Assembly: GCA_027063105.1 (NCBI GenBank)
Contig: JAMOSL010000049.1
Span: 1-15,293, forward strand
From: Campylobacteraceae bacterium
GTDB lineage: Bacteria > Campylobacterota > Campylobacteria > Campylobacterales > Sulfurovaceae
DNA: 15,293 nucleotides
Reading direction: 5' to 3'
A program made the translations under genes and the position numbers. The notes beneath the pieces were generated by a model. The model ran no database searches and was not told where the DNA came from. It worked only from the letters and a program-made list of their open reading frames with translations. This document shows, one piece after another, positions 1-6,792 of this stretch; position 1 is the first letter of the stretch, and every line of letters starts with the position of its first letter.

Positions 1-72
1 GATGATATTTTAATTAATGAGGCAATTTGGAGAGTTTCAGCATTTTCGATGATTCATGGAGATGTGGCTTGA
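1..72 (+). CDS. 3' end of an unidentified gene (partial)
   Basis: Frame 1 is open from the window edge to a TGA at 70-72 and gives 23 residues ending AIWRVSAFSMIHGDVA. The tail is short but not low-complexity, and it directly precedes the next gene on the same strand, so it is probably the C-terminus of a real protein. I do not recognise the family. Too little is visible to assign a role, and a chance open frame of this length cannot be excluded. Confidence 0.4.
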   Translation, partial: DDILINEAIWRVSAFSMIHGDVA

Positions 73-108
73 TGATTTTGGGTGTTTTTGGCTAAGGTGT
101 TGATAATT

Positions 109-408
109 ATGAAAAAATTAACTTTATTGTTATTATCGTCATTATGTATGCTTAGTGCAAATGAAAAAGAATCTTCAATATATAAAAGAAGTAATAGCAT
201 AGATGCTAGAGATAAAGCCATAGAAGCCAGAGATAAACTCAATAACTCAATCAGAGAAAAAGCTGAAGAGATTTATGAATCAAGATTAACAGATGATGTT
301 AAGAATGATATTATTCAGGTTGAAAGCAATACAACAAAGTCTGAAAACAACATAACAAAAGATACAAATCTGACAATTAGTAAAAATAGTAAAAAACAAT
401 TAATATAG
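109..408 (+). CDS. small exported protein, unknown function
   Basis: This encodes 99 residues. Residues 1-17 look like a Sec signal peptide (MKK, a Leu-rich core, then LSAN), so the mature part is probably periplasmic. It is hydrophilic, highly charged and likely helical: an ARDK unit repeats seven residues apart (ARDKAIEARDK, near 31-41), and the pattern continues as a probable amphipathic helix or coiled coil to about residue 65. The C-terminal third is rich in Asn, Thr, Ser and Lys and probably disordered. I chose the ATG at 109 because AAGG at 94-97 precedes it and the signal peptide starts there; an in-frame GTG at 82 would add nine residues before it. It lies 45 bases upstream of nfo. 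I recognise no family. Confidence 0.65.
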   Translation: MKKLTLLLLSSLCMLSANEKESSIYKRSNSIDARDKAIEARDKLNNSIREKAEEIYESRLTDDVKNDIIQVESNTTKSENNITKDTNLTISKNSKKQLI

Positions 409-419
409 TTATTTAGTGA

Positions 420-425
420 TATAAT
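420..425 (+). promoter_or_regulatory. possible -10 box before nfo
   Basis: A perfect TATAAT, preceded by TG one base earlier (TGATATAAT), lies 28 bases before the nfo start codon. No -35 is visible, which is usual for this type of genome, but the T-rich tract often seen upstream is also weak. In such A+T-rich DNA this could be chance. Confidence 0.3.
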
Positions 426-453
426 CTTCAAAAATTATTACTAAGGCTAAATT

Positions 454-1341
454 ATGAAATATGTAGGTGCTCATGTAAGTGCTAGTGGTGGAGTGTATAA
501 CGCTCCATTAAATGCCATGAAAATAGGAGCTAAAGCTTTTGCTCTTTTTACTAAGAATCAGAGACAATGGGCTTCAAAACCTTTAGATGAAAAAACAATC
601 CAGCTATTCAAAGAAAATCTAAAATTATCTGGAATTTTACCAAAACATATTCTACCCCATGATAGTTATCTTATAAACTTAGGTCATCCCGAACAAGAAA
701 AACTAGAAAAATCCAGAGATGCGTTTATTGATGAAATTGAAAGATGTGGATTATTGGGATTAGATAGATTAAACTTTCATGCTGGTAGCCATTTATCAAA
801 AATAGGAAAGAAAGTAGAAAATAGAGAACAACTTGTAAAAGAAGCTGAAGATATAAGCTTAGATGTTATTGCTACCTCTTTAAATCTTGCGATAGAAGCT
901 ACAAAAGATTTAAATGTTAAATTAGTAATAGAAAATACAGCTGGTCAAGGAACTAATCTAGGATATAAATTTGAACATTTAGCTCATATAATAAATAGAG
1001 TAGAAAATAAACGCCGTGTAGGTGTATGTCTTGATACTTGTCATACTTTTACTGCTGGATATGATTTAAGAAGTAGAGAAGCTTATGATAAAACTATGAG
1101 TGAATTTGAATCTATAGTGGGGTTTAAATACTTAATGGGAATGCATATAAATGACTCTAAACCACCTTTAGGAAGTAGAGTAGATAGACATCATTCATTA
1201 GGTATGGGAGAAATTGGCTGGGACACTTTTAATTTTATTATGAATGATAAAAGAATGGATGATATACCTCTAATTTTAGAAACAATAGATGATACTATAT
1301 GGAAAGAAGAGATTAAAGCGTTATATGATTTTGCAGTTTAA
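454..1341 (+). CDS. nfo: endonuclease IV (AP endonuclease, base excision repair)
   Basis: This 295-residue protein cleaves DNA 5' to abasic sites and repairs oxidised 3' ends, using three zinc ions. All nine metal ligands known from the E. coli enzyme can be placed: H69 and H109 at the same numbers, then E160, D194, H197, H231, D244, H246 and E276, each exactly 15 higher. The family signatures are clear: NFHAGSH, ENTAGQG, GVCLDTCHTFTAGYD, and HINDSKPPLGSR followed by DRHHSLG. The 15-residue offset lies between 113 and 160 and is rich in Lys and Glu, so it is probably a surface loop. The ATG at 454 has AAGG upstream and matches the usual N-terminus (MKYVGAHVS). The end overlaps the start of folC, which suggests cotranscription. 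Confidence 0.96.
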   Translation: MKYVGAHVSASGGVYNAPLNAMKIGAKAFALFTKNQRQWASKPLDEKTIQLFKENLKLSGILPKHILPHDSYLINLGHPEQEKLEKSRDAFIDEIERCGLLGLDRLNFHAGSHLSKIGKKVENREQLVKEAEDISLDVIATSLNLAIEATKDLNVKLVIENTAGQGTNLGYKFEHLAHIINRVENKRRVGVCLDTCHTFTAGYDLRSREAYDKTMSEFESIVGFKYLMGMHINDSKPPLGSRVDRHHSLGMGEIGWDTFNFIMNDKRMDDIPLILETIDDTIWKEEIKALYDFAV

Positions 1342-2464
1342 TAACTATTTAAATAAGAAACCCCTATATTTTGATAAAATAGATTATAATCGAGTTCATT
1401 TAGCTTATTCTATTCTTGAACCTCATATTAAACATCCCAGAACAGTCCATATTGTTGGGACAAATGGAAAAGGTTCAACAGGTAGAATTATTGCTCATCT
1501 TGCCAAATATAATATAAGAGTTGGTCATTTTTCATCTCCACATATTAAAAAATTTAATGAAAGAATATGGATAGATGGGCATGATATTAATGATAATGAT
1601 TTAAACTTAGCTCATAAAAAGTTATATTTTATTTTAGGAGAGAAGATAAGTAACTCTCTTAGTTATTTTGAATATACAACTCTTTTAGCACTTGTAGCAT
1701 TTGAAAATCTTGATTTAATTGTCCTAGAGGCTGGATTAGGTGGAGAATTTGATGCAACTAGTGTTTGTGATAAATTTTTAACTCTTATAACTCCAATAGG
1801 TATTGACCATCAACCCTTTTTAGGTGATACTATAGAAGAGATTGCATCAACTAAAATAAGAAGTATACAAAAGAGAGTATTATTAGCAAAACAAACCCAT
1901 TCAGAAGTAAATCAAATTGCCAAGAATATTGCAAAAGATAAAAAGGCAGATATATATTTTATTCCAAATAATAATATAGTATATAAAAAATTAAAAGATG
2001 TTTTAAAAGATAAAGAGTGGAGTGATTATCTTATTGATAATGCTTTAGTGGCAATAGAAGCATTAAATATTTTAGATGTAAATTATAATATTAATGATTT
2101 GATAGATTTAGAACTTTTTGGAAGATTCTATAAATTTCGAGATAATATTATTATAGATGTTGGGCATAATCCATTAGCAAGTAAAGCAATATATAACGCT
2201 TTAGACAAAAAGGTTGTATTAATATATAATAGTCTTGATGATAAAGATTATAAAACTGTTTTAGAAATACTCAAACCAAAAATTAAAAGGGTAGAAATCA
2301 TAGAAATACCATCTCAGAGAGCAGTAACTATAAAAAAGATAGAAGAGTCACTAGATAGTTTAGATATACCATATTCCTCATTCAATGGAACTATAAAGAA
2401 TAGTGAAGAGTATCTTGTATTTGGTTCTTTTTATGTTATTCAGGAGTTTTTAAAACTCTATTAA
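1325..2464 (+). CDS. folC: FolC, dihydrofolate/folylpolyglutamate synthase
   Basis: This is a Mur-ligase-type ATP-dependent enzyme that joins glutamate to dihydropteroate and/or folates in the cytoplasm. The P-loop GTNGKGS is at residues 45-51. Further on are GLGGEFDAT, the TPIGIDHQPFLG segment with its metal-binding His, and a C-terminal domain containing DVGHNP. At 379 residues it is somewhat shorter than E. coli FolC (about 420), as I would expect for this phylum. I chose the ATG at 1325, which gives MILQFNNYL before the conserved KPLYFDKIDY region. An earlier in-frame ATG at 1289 would add 12 basic residues and deepen the overlap with nfo. The 17-base overlap with nfo points to translational coupling. 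Whether it has both activities cannot be read from the sequence. Confidence 0.93.
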   Translation: MILQFNNYLNKKPLYFDKIDYNRVHLAYSILEPHIKHPRTVHIVGTNGKGSTGRIIAHLAKYNIRVGHFSSPHIKKFNERIWIDGHDINDNDLNLAHKKLYFILGEKISNSLSYFEYTTLLALVAFENLDLIVLEAGLGGEFDATSVCDKFLTLITPIGIDHQPFLGDTIEEIASTKIRSIQKRVLLAKQTHSEVNQIAKNIAKDKKADIYFIPNNNIVYKKLKDVLKDKEWSDYLIDNALVAIEALNILDVNYNINDLIDLELFGRFYKFRDNIIIDVGHNPLASKAIYNALDKKVVLIYNSLDDKDYKTVLEILKPKIKRVEIIEIPSQRAVTIKKIEESLDSLDIPYSSFNGTIKNSEEYLVFGSFYVIQEFLKLY

Positions 2465-2560
2465 ATCGTCAAAAGTGAATAAGATAGATTAAAATGATAC
2501 TATTTAATAATTATAATAAAAATATATATTTATAATAGATATTGTTTAAGTCTATTTTTG

Positions 2561-2566
2561 TACAAT
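2561..2566 (+). promoter_or_regulatory. probable -10 box for the Roadblock gene
   Basis: TACAAT preceded by TTTTTG lies 30 bases before the ATG at 2597, within a 132-base A+T-rich gap after folC. T-rich DNA just before the -10, with no -35, fits the housekeeping promoter style of Campylobacterota. A second TATAAT at 2531-2536 is an alternative. The ribosome binding site TAGAGGA follows at 2581-2587. Confidence 0.4.
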
Positions 2567-2596
2567 GTTTCTAAATCAATTTAGAGGAATATAATT

Positions 2597-2965
2597 ATGT
2601 TAGATACACTATTAGATGATATAAAAACGATAGGTGGATATAAAGCTGGAGCAATACTAGATTCAACTGGAGAGGTATTAATATCAGATGCTTCTAATCT
2701 TAAAGGTGATTTAGATATGGCTGTTGCTGTTTTTAATGATATTTTTATTACAGGACATAAAACTGTTAGTCAATTATCTTTAGGACTAATGAAAAATATG
2801 CAGTTTATGACATCAGATGGTATTGTTTTGATGGAATGTTCAGGAGCTGATGAGAGAATTCATATTCACATGTTTGTTATTCTTGGAGCAGAAGGTAATC
2901 ATGCATTAACACGAATGCAAATGGCAAAAGCTATTCCTAGAGCAGTTAAAGAACTTACTGCATAA
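2597..2965 (+). CDS. Roadblock/LC7 domain protein
   Basis: This 122-residue protein is a single Roadblock/LC7 domain. A short N-terminal helix leads into the strand pair GYKAGAILDSTGEVL (about 14-28), then a long central helix, two strands (QFMTSDGIVLMEC and IHIHMFVIL), and a C-terminal helix. There is no signal peptide or membrane segment, so it is cytoplasmic. Bacterial members of the fold usually dimerise and bind small GTPases of the MglA type or act as scaffolds in signalling and motility. No GTPase is in the window, so the partner is unknown. It has its own probable promoter and is followed by a palindromic element and a hairpin, which suggests a single-gene unit. The nearest neighbour is a hybrid histidine kinase. 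The family assignment comes from fold pattern and resemblance. Confidence 0.75.
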   Translation: MLDTLLDDIKTIGGYKAGAILDSTGEVLISDASNLKGDLDMAVAVFNDIFITGHKTVSQLSLGLMKNMQFMTSDGIVLMECSGADERIHIHMFVILGAEGNHALTRMQMAKAIPRAVKELTA

Positions 2966-3003
2966 ATAATTTAGGAATAGAAATAAATTAAAACCAAACT
3001 TTA

Positions 3004-3069
3004 GGGTACCCACAAGGGGAATACCCCTACGAAATAACATGGTGTAGGGGCAATCCCTTGTGGTTGCCC
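3004..3069. repeat. GC-rich imperfect palindrome (mobile-repeat-like)
   Basis: The left arm at 3004-3030 (GGGTACCCACAAGGGG...CCCTAC) pairs with the right arm at 3044-3069 (GTAGGGGCAATCCC...TTGCCC) across a loop of about 13 bases. Only a few mismatches and one single-base bulge interrupt the 26-27 base arms. Some pairing may continue into the flanks (AACC...AAA on the left, TTTGGAGGTT on the right). The element is more than half G+C, while its surroundings are nearly all A+T, so it looks inserted. Its form resembles the short dispersed palindromes (REP- or MITE-like) found in many copies in various bacterial genomes. It may also act as a terminator or mRNA-stabilising structure after the Roadblock gene. 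Only one copy is in the window. Confidence 0.6.
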
Positions 3070-3094
3070 TTTGGAGGTTATTTATATTTTAATC

Positions 3095-3126
3095 TTTAGA
3101 AGAAGATTTCTTATTCTTCTTCTAAA
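3095..3126. terminator. perfect 12-bp hairpin, possible terminator
   Basis: TTTAGAAGAAGA at 3095-3106 pairs perfectly with TCTTCTTCTAAA at 3115-3126 across an 8-base loop. It lies between the GC-rich palindrome and the promoter region of the kinase gene. The stem is A+T-rich and is not followed by a clean T run on either strand, so it would be a weak intrinsic terminator. The rest of the spacer (3127 to about 3220) shows nothing beyond A+T-rich DNA. Confidence 0.4.
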
Positions 3127-3226
3127 TATATATTTAAGTCTTATCTTAAACATACAATAATATTCTCTTAGTTATAATATCAATAAAAAATAATGATTAA
3201 AACTATGCTTTTTCTTCGTCATTTTG

Positions 3227-3232
3227 TATAGT
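3227..3232 (+). promoter_or_regulatory. probable -10 box for the hybrid kinase gene
   Basis: TATAGT follows ATTTTG and a T-rich tract (CTTTTTCTTCG from 3208). It is 25 bases before the start codon at 3258. AGGA at 3247-3250 is the ribosome binding site. The layout matches the -10-plus-T-tract promoters of this phylum. Confidence 0.4.
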
Positions 3233-3257
3233 TTAATAAAAAGATTAGGATAGAATT

Positions 3258-5369
3258 ATGAGAAAATTTAAAAAAGAATTAAATCAAGATGATCTATTAT
3301 CTCTTGTATTAAATACTGTAGACCAAGTAAAAGATGTAAATGATACTATCTATATTATTCAAAGAATAGAAAAGATGGTGATAGAAGCATTTTCTGCAGA
3401 ATGGGCAATTTTATGGTTTAAAGATATTAAAAAAGATAATCTATATTCCTTAACTATTAATAAATCAAATAAAACTGAAATTCCTACAAATATAGGATTA
3501 ATCGGAAAAGCTTTTAATATGGGAAAATCTGTTGTTCTAAAGCAAGGAATTTATGAAAATGCCTATGATAAGACTATAGATAATATGTTAAATATCGAGC
3601 AGAAAGATATTATCTTTTATCCTATATTATCTGATAGTAAAGATGTTATTGCATTACTACAAATTTCTAATCATAGAAAGGATATTCAGCAATTTAGACA
3701 AAAAGATTTAGAAAAATTAGATATTCTTGAAAAACATATTGCACCTATTATACGAATGCTTAGAAATGGTTCATTAGAGAAAAAAACTAATCATAATAAT
3801 GTTCCAAAGGATTTTGATTTAGAAGTTGATAAAATAATAGAAAAGTTAACTAAAGAAAAAGATGATGCAGAAAGAATGATGGCATCTAGTACAAGATTTT
3901 TGGCAGAAGTAGCACATGAAATAAGAACACCAATGAATGCTGTTATGGGATTTTTGGAACTTCTTCAACTTGATGAATCCAATGATGAAAAGAAATTATA
4001 TATAGATACTGCTATTAAAAGTGGAGCTATGATGGTAGCACTAGTCAATGATTTATTAGATTTTTCAAAAATTGAACAAGGAATGATGGACTTAGAATCT
4101 TTAGTTTTTAATCCAATTGAAGAGTATACTACAATGGGACCACTATTTTCTAGCAGAATGAAAAAACATAATATCGCATTTAACACATTTATTGATCCCA
4201 ATATGCCTCGAAAAATAGAGAGTGATCCTCATAGAGTTAAACAAGTATTATCTAATCTTATTGGAAATGCTGTAAAATTTACCCCGAAAAATGGAAGAAT
4301 ACTCTTAAGTATATCTTTTAATAAAAGAACTGAAGAATTATTATTTAGTGTAACAGATAATGGAAAAGGTATAGCAAAAGATAAACAAGAAAAAATATTT
4401 GATGCGTTTAAACAAGAAGATAGCTCAACTTCAAGAGAATTTGGGGGGACAGGATTAGGTCTTTCTATTAGTCAAAAACTTACAAAGTTATATAATTCTA
4501 AATTGGAACTGGAAAGCGAAGAGGGGAAAGGAAGTAAATTCTTTTTTTCTATACCATTAAAAAATAAAATCATTGATGGGGCGATGCAATATGATAAAAA
4601 ACTTATAAATAATGTAAATATAAAACTTATTTTTAAAGAAAAATGCACCTCTACTTCTAATATCTTAGAGAAATATTTTAAAGCATTTGAAATCAGTAAT
4701 AATCAAATAGAGAAGTTAGACAATTGGAATAATATAGATATAGACCATACAAGCCATATATTTTGTGGAAGAGACACACTAAATAAAGAGTCTATTCAAG
4801 ATATGTTAAATCATGATATTACTGTAACTATTATGAAAGACGATATATTTAAGAACTATAAAGAGGGGCTAAAAGGAGATATTCATGAATTACCTTGTGC
4901 TTTCGGTGCAGATAAGTTATATAAAGTAATGTTTGGAAGAGACCTTCTCAGAGATATGGATATTTGTCAAATTAAGAAAAATTTTGCTCTTGTTGTTGAT
5001 GATAATGCTATTAATATACAATTTTTAAAAGCAGTATTAGATAAATTAGGTGTGGAGATAGAAGGTGCGAATAATGGTCAAGAAGCAGTTGAGAAATATA
5101 AAAAATCTGTTAAATCAAATAGACCATATCAAATTATTTTTATGGATGAGAATATGCCTATTATGGGTGGTAACGAAACAACTAAAAATATTTTAGAGAT
5201 AGAAAGGAAGAATAAGTATATTCATATACCGATAATAGGATTAAGTGGTGATTCAACAGAAGAACATCGAAAAAAATCTATAAATGCAGGAATGGATGAT
5301 AGTATAACAAAACCTGTACACATCAAAGATATATCAAATATCTTAGAAAAATTTTTAGATAAAAAATAA
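3258..5369 (+). CDS. soluble GAF-domain hybrid histidine kinase with two receiver-like domains
   Basis: This is a 703-residue cytoplasmic sensor kinase with no signal peptide or membrane helix. The order is a GAF-like sensor (about 20-170), a charged helical linker, then HisKA with the phosphoacceptor H220 in AHEIRTP. The ATPase domain follows, with the N box (N333, N337), DNGKGI from D367 and GGTGLGL at 396-402. Residues about 445-565 look like a receiver fold without the acidic pair or an evident phosphoacceptor Asp. The C-terminal receiver (about 575-700) is intact, with D581/D582, phosphoacceptor D630 in FMDENMP, and K685 in TKP. There is no output domain, so phosphate probably passes to a separate phosphotransfer protein or regulator, or the receiver controls the kinase. 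The ligand of the GAF domain cannot be told. The gene appears monocistronic, with a 62-base gap downstream. Confidence 0.93.
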   Translation: MRKFKKELNQDDLLSLVLNTVDQVKDVNDTIYIIQRIEKMVIEAFSAEWAILWFKDIKKDNLYSLTINKSNKTEIPTNIGLIGKAFNMGKSVVLKQGIYENAYDKTIDNMLNIEQKDIIFYPILSDSKDVIALLQISNHRKDIQQFRQKDLEKLDILEKHIAPIIRMLRNGSLEKKTNHNNVPKDFDLEVDKIIEKLTKEKDDAERMMASSTRFLAEVAHEIRTPMNAVMGFLELLQLDESNDEKKLYIDTAIKSGAMMVALVNDLLDFSKIEQGMMDLESLVFNPIEEYTTMGPLFSSRMKKHNIAFNTFIDPNMPRKIESDPHRVKQVLSNLIGNAVKFTPKNGRILLSISFNKRTEELLFSVTDNGKGIAKDKQEKIFDAFKQEDSSTSREFGGTGLGLSISQKLTKLYNSKLELESEEGKGSKFFFSIPLKNKIIDGAMQYDKKLINNVNIKLIFKEKCTSTSNILEKYFKAFEISNNQIEKLDNWNNIDIDHTSHIFCGRDTLNKESIQDMLNHDITVTIMKDDIFKNYKEGLKGDIHELPCAFGADKLYKVMFGRDLLRDMDICQIKKNFALVVDDNAINIQFLKAVLDKLGVEIEGANNGQEAVEKYKKSVKSNRPYQIIFMDENMPIMGGNETTKNILEIERKNKYIHIPIIGLSGDSTEEHRKKSINAGMDDSITKPVHIKDISNILEKFLDKK

Positions 5370-5390
5370 TCGTTATTTAGAATTAAGTTG

Positions 5391-5410
5391 TGATATACTA
5401 TATTATATCA
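5391..5410. promoter_or_regulatory. 20-base palindrome over the promoter of the lipoprotein gene
   Basis: TGATATA at 5391-5397 is the exact reverse complement of TATATCA at 5404-5410, with a 6-base centre. It contains the best -10 candidate (TATACT, 5394-5399) for the OmpA-type gene at 5432. It could be an operator for a dimeric repressor or a weak hairpin after the kinase gene. It is all A+T apart from the end pair and one C, so chance is a real possibility. AAAGGGG at 5418-5424 is a strong ribosome binding site for the next gene. Confidence 0.3.
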
Positions 5411-5431
5411 AAATTTTAAAGGGGTTATATT

Positions 5432-6118
5432 ATGAAAAAATATAAATTTCTAGTTGTTACAAGCATTACTCTTTTTATGCTTAATGGTTGTACAGCTGGA
5501 CCAAATACTCAAGCAGGAACAGCAATTGGTGCAGCGAGTGGTGCTGTACTAGGTGGAATTATTGGTGGGTCAGGTAAAGATATGGCAATTGGAGCAGTAT
5601 TAGGTGCTGCTGCAGGTGGTGCTATTGGATATAACATGGATAAACAAGCTAATGATATAGCTCGTTCTCTTGGTACAGGAGTTAATAATGACCCTCTCGC
5701 ATACTTAGACCCAAATCAAGATTTGATTGTATCTAACAATGGTAAATATGTAAAGATTATGTTTAGAGATAAAATGATGTTTAATACAGGTTCAGATAAA
5801 TTAACAAATAGTGCTTCATATAAAGTCTCAAAAGTTGGTCAAATATTAAAACAATATCCTCAAACAATAGTAGAAACAGCTGGACATACAGACAAAAGAG
5901 GTAATTACAGCTATAATATGAACTTATCAAAAAATAGAGCTAGAAGTGTAGCAGATAGACTATACTCTACAGGAATCGCAAATAATAGCTATATAACAGG
6001 CTGTTCATATGCTAAACCTTTAGTTGATAACTCAAATGAGCAAAATATGGCTTTAAATAGAAGAGTAGAGATATATTTATACCCTAAAAGTGATGTCCGT
6101 GTGGATGCATGTCGTTAA
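5432..6118 (+). CDS. OmpA-family outer-membrane lipoprotein with glycine zipper
   Basis: This 228-residue protein carries a lipoprotein signal: a positively charged start, a hydrophobic core, and the lipobox LNGC with C20 as the lipidated residue. Residues about 28-67 form a Gly/Ala-rich glycine zipper (GAASGAVLGGIIGG and AIGAVLGAAAGGAIG), as in YiaD- and Pal-like proteins. Residues about 100-222 are an OmpA-like peptidoglycan-binding domain, with GHTD (D154) and NLSKNRARSV (R169) as the usual diaminopimelate contacts. It probably ties the outer membrane to peptidoglycan. The domain order resembles E. coli YiaD more than Pal. Two Cys lie late in the protein (about 191 and 227) and could form a disulphide. 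The start is set by AAAGGGG seven bases upstream. The end overlaps the next gene by 10 bases. Confidence 0.9.
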   Translation: MKKYKFLVVTSITLFMLNGCTAGPNTQAGTAIGAASGAVLGGIIGGSGKDMAIGAVLGAAAGGAIGYNMDKQANDIARSLGTGVNNDPLAYLDPNQDLIVSNNGKYVKIMFRDKMMFNTGSDKLTNSASYKVSKVGQILKQYPQTIVETAGHTDKRGNYSYNMNLSKNRARSVADRLYSTGIANNSYITGCSYAKPLVDNSNEQNMALNRRVEIYLYPKSDVRVDACR

Positions 6119-6768
6119 ATAAATTTATTTTTATATTGCTTTTTATATCTACCCAACTTTTTAGTTGGAATAAATTATACTCATTAAATAGCAATAAATA
6201 TTCATTTCAAGATTTTGGATTTAATGATATAAATTGTTTAGAGCTTAGGTCATATCCTATAAATCCATCAACCAGAAAACAAATTACAGATAGATGGACT
6301 GTACCTATATCAATATGTGAAGATGTAAAAGATGATATATTTAAAAGATTCCAAAATATAAAACCGAACTTATCATGCAAAGGTAATATAAGAAAAAATC
6401 AAATACTTCCTGTTGTATTAAATGCAATGACCATTGATAAAAATGGTAAAATATGGAGTATGAATGAAATAGAAGATGTATTAGGTTTTATAGGAGATAT
6501 AAATACTCCTGCAAAACTGCAATTGGTATTATGGTTATATGGAGAAAATGAAGGTAGCTATTATCAGAAAAAATTTAATGATTATGAGGTTATGGTAAAA
6601 TACAAAACATCATCAAAAAGTCACAATAAATCATATCTAAATACTTTTGTATACAAATTAACTATAAATAAATATGGAAAATTATTAAATAAAAAATTAT
6701 TTAAACATAATAAAGTACATACACCATATTTTGATAAACCAAGGAATAATTTATATACTAGCAATTAG
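6109..6768 (+). CDS. exported protein of unknown function
   Basis: This encodes 219 residues. Residues 1-19 form a signal peptide (SLNK, then FIFILLFIS, ending about LFSW), so it is secreted or periplasmic. The mature protein is basic and rich in Lys, Asn, Tyr and Ile, with three Cys at 43, 70 and 90 that could form a disulphide. No transmembrane helix follows the signal. I recognise no domain. Its ATG lies inside the end of the OmpA-type lipoprotein gene, 10 bases overlapping, and no good ribosome binding site is visible, so it probably depends on translation of that gene. Both products being exported suggests related work in the envelope. The stop codon is in the left arm of the downstream hairpin. 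Confidence 0.75.
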   Translation: MSLNKFIFILLFISTQLFSWNKLYSLNSNKYSFQDFGFNDINCLELRSYPINPSTRKQITDRWTVPISICEDVKDDIFKRFQNIKPNLSCKGNIRKNQILPVVLNAMTIDKNGKIWSMNEIEDVLGFIGDINTPAKLQLVLWLYGENEGSYYQKKFNDYEVMVKYKTSSKSHNKSYLNTFVYKLTINKYGKLLNKKLFKHNKVHTPYFDKPRNNLYTSN

Positions 6769-6792
6769 TAGGGCTCTTTCTCCTACTAATTG
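6762..6792. terminator. intrinsic terminator shared by convergent genes
   Basis: CAATTAGTAGG at 6762-6772 pairs perfectly with CCTACTAATTG at 6782-6792 across a 9-base loop, followed on the + strand by ATTTTT. This is a good rho-independent terminator for the lipoprotein and exported-protein transcript. On the - strand it would end the bamA operon, though no U run follows there. The stop codons of both genes (6766-6768 on +, 6786-6788 on -) lie within the arms. Confidence 0.75.

Noticed and set aside
72..95. ATG overlapping the TGA of the first partial gene
   Set aside because: It encodes only seven residues before a stop and is unlikely to be more than a chance overlap.
82..108. GTG start for the small exported protein at 82
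   Set aside because: The ATG at 109 gives a clean signal peptide and has AAGG upstream; the extension would place odd residues ahead of it.
54..242. A hydrophobic - strand frame over the small exported gene
   Set aside because: It is low-complexity Ser/Leu and Asn sequence, the complement of the + strand coding frame, with no supporting start site.
1289..1324. Upstream ATG for folC at 1289
   Set aside because: It has no good ribosome binding site, lies deeper inside nfo and adds a basic segment that does not fit the family N-terminus.
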